Shown here: positions 61,963-64,000 of the stretch, one piece after another
How the letters are laid out: every line of letters begins with the position of its first letter
How positions within the stretch are numbered: the stretch's first letter is position 1
Source of the DNA: Comamonas sp. SCN 65-56
GTDB taxonomy: Bacteria > Pseudomonadota > Gammaproteobacteria > Burkholderiales > Burkholderiaceae_C
Assembly: GCF_001724135.1 (NCBI RefSeq)
Contig: NZ_MEDS01000009.1
Span: 29,689-93,688 of the forward strand
Length of the DNA: 64,000 nt
Direction: 5' to 3'
Program-made: the position numbers and the translations under genes
The notes under the pieces: model-generated
Told to the model about the DNA's origin: nothing
Seen by the model: the letters and a program-made list of their open reading frames with translations, nothing else
Database searches by the model: none

Positions 61963-62849
61963 CGGGAAGGCGAAGCGCCACCAGGCCTGCTGGCCAAGGG
62001 GAAGCAGTACAGACGTCACTTCAGGCCAGCATCTGCATCTGTTTCTTTCCAGAATATAGAACGGCCTTGGCGGGTCGGCGCGATGCGCCGCCGGGCTTTG
62101 CGGGCTGCGCCCCGTGCCGCCTTTGTCGTCACGACCGTTCGGCTTCAATCCCTCCCGCCTTCGCGCCTGCGGCGCTGCGCGCTTCGCTTGCCTCCAGGGG
62201 ATCGGCGCGAGGCCCATCCCCGCCGCGCGATGCTTGGCGCCCCTCGATTACCGCCGAACCGGCGGTGCCGGATCGGCCAAGCCAGTGCCCACTGCAATGG
62301 TCAAGGCGTGGCGGATACGCCGCAGTTGGCTGCGGCAGGTTGTGCAGATGCGTGTCGTCCTCGACGCTGGCGGCTCTCGTCCATCGCGTCACGAAGGATG
62401 GTTCGTGGACACAACGCCCGACCTCGCTATGGAGCTTCCACGCCGCGTCTCAACGGCGCCGCAGGGTGCGATGGGGACGTTCTCGCGTGTCGTTGGAGCG
62501 TTGGCCTGGCCCGCGTCAGGGCGCGAGCCGCTGAAGCCTTCGTGCGGGGATGTCGAGTCGGCCATGCCTCCTTTCGGAGCGGTTCGGCCCAAGGCGTCCT
62601 TGTCTCGTTGTGAATCCTGGCGGAGGCGCGGCTGCGCCTCGGGCTTAATGGCTGCAACCGTCCCGCGAAAACAATTTCCCCTGCTTTGTCACTGCGTTCG
62701 GCGCATTCCTCGCGGGCCAAATTCTTTTTGCCTCCCGGTTCTCCACTGCGTTGCGCCCGCAAACGGTGCAGCCAGCCCATCCCCCGCCGGCCGGATCACA
62801 ACAAGGACGCGATGGGCGCGAACCTTGTTCAACCGAAAGGAAATTCATC
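61963..62849. other. Long gene-free region with intergenic repeat (copy 3)
   Basis: These 887 bases have several open frames but none with convincing start, codon use or similarity. The part 62088-62195 is the best copy of the island repeat (CGGGCTGCGCCCCGTGCC, ATCCCTCCC, CGCTTCGCTTGCC). AACCGAAAGGAAA at the end gives the ribosome site of the DUF736 gene. Confidence 0.5.
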
Positions 62850-63164
62850 ATGGCAACCATCGGCACCTTCACCGCAGACAAAGACGGCTTCACCGGCACG
62901 CTCCGCACCCTGACGCTCAACGTCAAGGCCAAGCTGGTTCCCAACGACAAGGGCGGCAACGAGAACGCCCCGGACTTCCGCATCCAGGCTTCGGGCTATG
63001 ACGTGGGCGCGGCATGGAGGAAGACCAGCGAGGCCGGCCGAGCCTACGTGTCCTGCACCCTCGATGATCCTTCGTTCCCGGCGACGGTCTATGCCCGGTT
63101 GATCGAGGAAGAGGACGGCACGCACACCCTGATCTGGTCGCGCAGCAAGTCCCAGGCGGCGTGA
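62850..63164 (+). CDS. DUF736 protein
   Basis: The 104-residue protein is a clear DUF736 member, small proteins of plasmids and integrative elements: [43 protein letters not shown] and [19 protein letters not shown]. Function unknown; sometimes linked to conjugative maintenance. AAAGGAAA ribosome site. Confidence 0.92.
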   Translation: MATIGTFTADKDGFTGTLRTLTLNVKAKLVPNDKGGNENAPDFRIQASGYDVGAAWRKTSEAGRAYVSCTLDDPSFPATVYARLIEEEDGTHTLIWSRSKSQAA

Positions 63165-63211
63165 CCGCCGCAGCGCCCCGTCCGTCGCGGCGGGGCGCAT
63201 AGGTCGACGGC

Positions 63212-63502
63212 CTATGTCTCGGAGGCCGCGAGCTGGCCTTCCGTCGCGGTCATCAGCACCGCCGTGCTGCATTCGAGCGCGCCGGCGATCTTGAAGATGA
63301 TCGCCAGCGTGGGCATGTGCTCGCCGCGCTCAACCTTGCCCATGTGTGAACGCTCGACGCCAGCCAGGTGCGCGAGCGATTCCTGCGCGATCCCGCGCTC
63401 CAACCGGAGCGCACGCACTGCCGCGCCGAAGGCCTGGGCCAACTCGGCGTCGAAGGTGGTGGCGCCGGCCGGTCGGCCGCGCTGGATGGGTCGCTTCTGC
63501 AT
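63212..63502 (-). CDS. XRE-family regulator
   Basis: From ATG 63502 the protein has 96 residues (a longer version begins at 63529). A single helix-turn-helix, FGAAVRALRLERGIAQES and LAHLAGVERSHMGKVERG, is of the lambda-repressor type seen in integrative-element control. Convergent with DUF736. Confidence 0.85.
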   Translation of the reverse strand: MQKRPIQRGRPAGATTFDAELAQAFGAAVRALRLERGIAQESLAHLAGVERSHMGKVERGEHMPTLAIIFKIAGALECSTAVLMTATEGQLAASET

Positions 63503-63675
63503 GGACAGAAGCGTCAATTCGCAGCACAATTAAAACCACGTTATCTTTAAGGCTACGCTGAACAAGCCTTCGTGATTTGCCGTGCGGCACTGGATGATGC
63601 AGTTTTTCGGACGTTGTGGCCTCTTGTGCCGCCCATTTGGGCAGTTCGCGGGGCCTTGAGGCCCGATTCCCGCCC

Positions 63676-64000
63676 TTACGGGCGCATCTGTCCCAGCAAA
63701 CGCCCTCGGGCAAGGTAGATGTTGGCCAGCGCCAAGGCCGTGAACGCGCGCGTGGCGTTCTTTTGCAGCCCGCGATAGCGCACCTTGCCAAAGCCCCACA
63801 GCCGCTTGACCACCCCGAATAGATGCTCTACGCGAGCGCGGATGCGGGACTTGTTGCGGTTCTTGGACCGCTGCGTCTGGTCGACCACCCCGCACCTGCG
63901 TGTGCGCTGGTTGGTGAAGTCTTTGGCTTGGGGCGCCTTGCCCCGGATCAGAGCCTTCTGGCTGGCGTAGGCCGAGTCGCCGTACACGCGCTGCTCGTTG
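63676..64000 (-). CDS. IS5-family transposase, 3' part (cut by window edge)
   Basis: The visible 103 or more C-terminal residues match IS5-type transposases: VYGDSAYASQKALIRGK (near the catalytic Asp), RNKSRIRARVEHLFGVVKRLWG (with the E of the DDE triad) and VRYRGLQKNATRAFTALALANIYLARG. The 5' part lies beyond the window. The IS end is probably near 63545-63600 but no inverted repeat can be paired. Confidence 0.85.
   Translation of the reverse strand, partial: NEQRVYGDSAYASQKALIRGKAPQAKDFTNQRTRRCGVVDQTQRSKNRNKSRIRARVEHLFGVVKRLWGFGKVRYRGLQKNATRAFTALALANIYLARGRLLGQMRP

Noticed and set aside
62395..62640. Several open frames in the 62-63 kb gap
   Set aside because: No ribosome site, no plausible protein composition and no similarity; region overlaps non-coding repeat material.

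Overview
The window reads as a chromosome segment of a high-GC betaproteobacterium, most likely Burkholderiales/Comamonadaceae (Acidovorax, Alicycliphilus, Diaphorobacter or Comamonas type). This is inferred from gene content: LivFGMH and TctBA transporters, DUF3422 and DUF486 proteins, an IPTL-CTERM protein, a typical burkholderial porin and several Bcr/CflA and DHA2 exporters. No rRNA or complete tRNA is present to fix the taxon.

Bases 1-35550 are ordinary chromosome. In order: the 3' end of a tRNA; a DUF486 membrane protein and a thioesterase; a minus-strand branched-chain amino-acid ABC operon (livH-livM-livG-livF); an EamA exporter; an unknown protein; DUF3422; TctB-TctA; a GspE/PilB-type ATPase; a methyltransferase coupled to a hypoxanthine-DNA glycosylase; two MFS exporters; a minus-strand run of two AraC regulators, two hydrolases and a glycosidase-like lipoprotein; an IPTL-CTERM protein; a BMP-type (nucleoside) ABC operon; a diguanylate cyclase; HIT and MFS genes; and a porin with a strong terminator.

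Bases 35682-64000 are a mobile island, probably one end of an integrative element that continues beyond the window. It opens with a tyrosine integrase and a RelE/HigA-type toxin-antitoxin pair. A dense defence block follows (38.0-51.4 kb). It holds: (a) a two-gene unit coding a small DAC-fold (diadenylate-cyclase-like) protein coupled by a GTGA overlap to a 2TM/beta-barrel Cap15-like effector; (b) a CapH-CapP regulator pair followed by a CD-NTase with a C-terminal AGS-C sensor domain, broken into three pieces by two different IS3-family insertions; (c) divergently, a complete type II CBASS operon, capV - dncV-like cdn - cap2 - cap3; and (d) a large CoiA-like/nuclease-fold protein. A 20-bp palindrome between capH and the type II CBASS genes is a candidate CapH operator.

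The last part (51.4-64 kb) carries integrative-element housekeeping genes (HU with a TTG start, RadC, NYN-LOTUS, DUF932, a large ParB-like protein, DUF736, XRE). The DUF932 gene is split by a RIT element: three overlapping tyrosine recombinase genes bounded by near-identical 30-bp inverted repeats. The window ends inside an IS5-type transposase. Long GC-rich gaps in this part contain copies of a degenerate non-coding repeat.

The defence block works on one theme, nucleotide second messengers. A cyclase makes a signal, and an effector (CapV phospholipase or the Cap15-like membrane protein) kills or disables the cell. Cap2/Cap3 prime the cyclase and CapH/CapP control expression. One cyclase is visibly inactivated, while its neighbouring effector with a DAC-like partner is intact.
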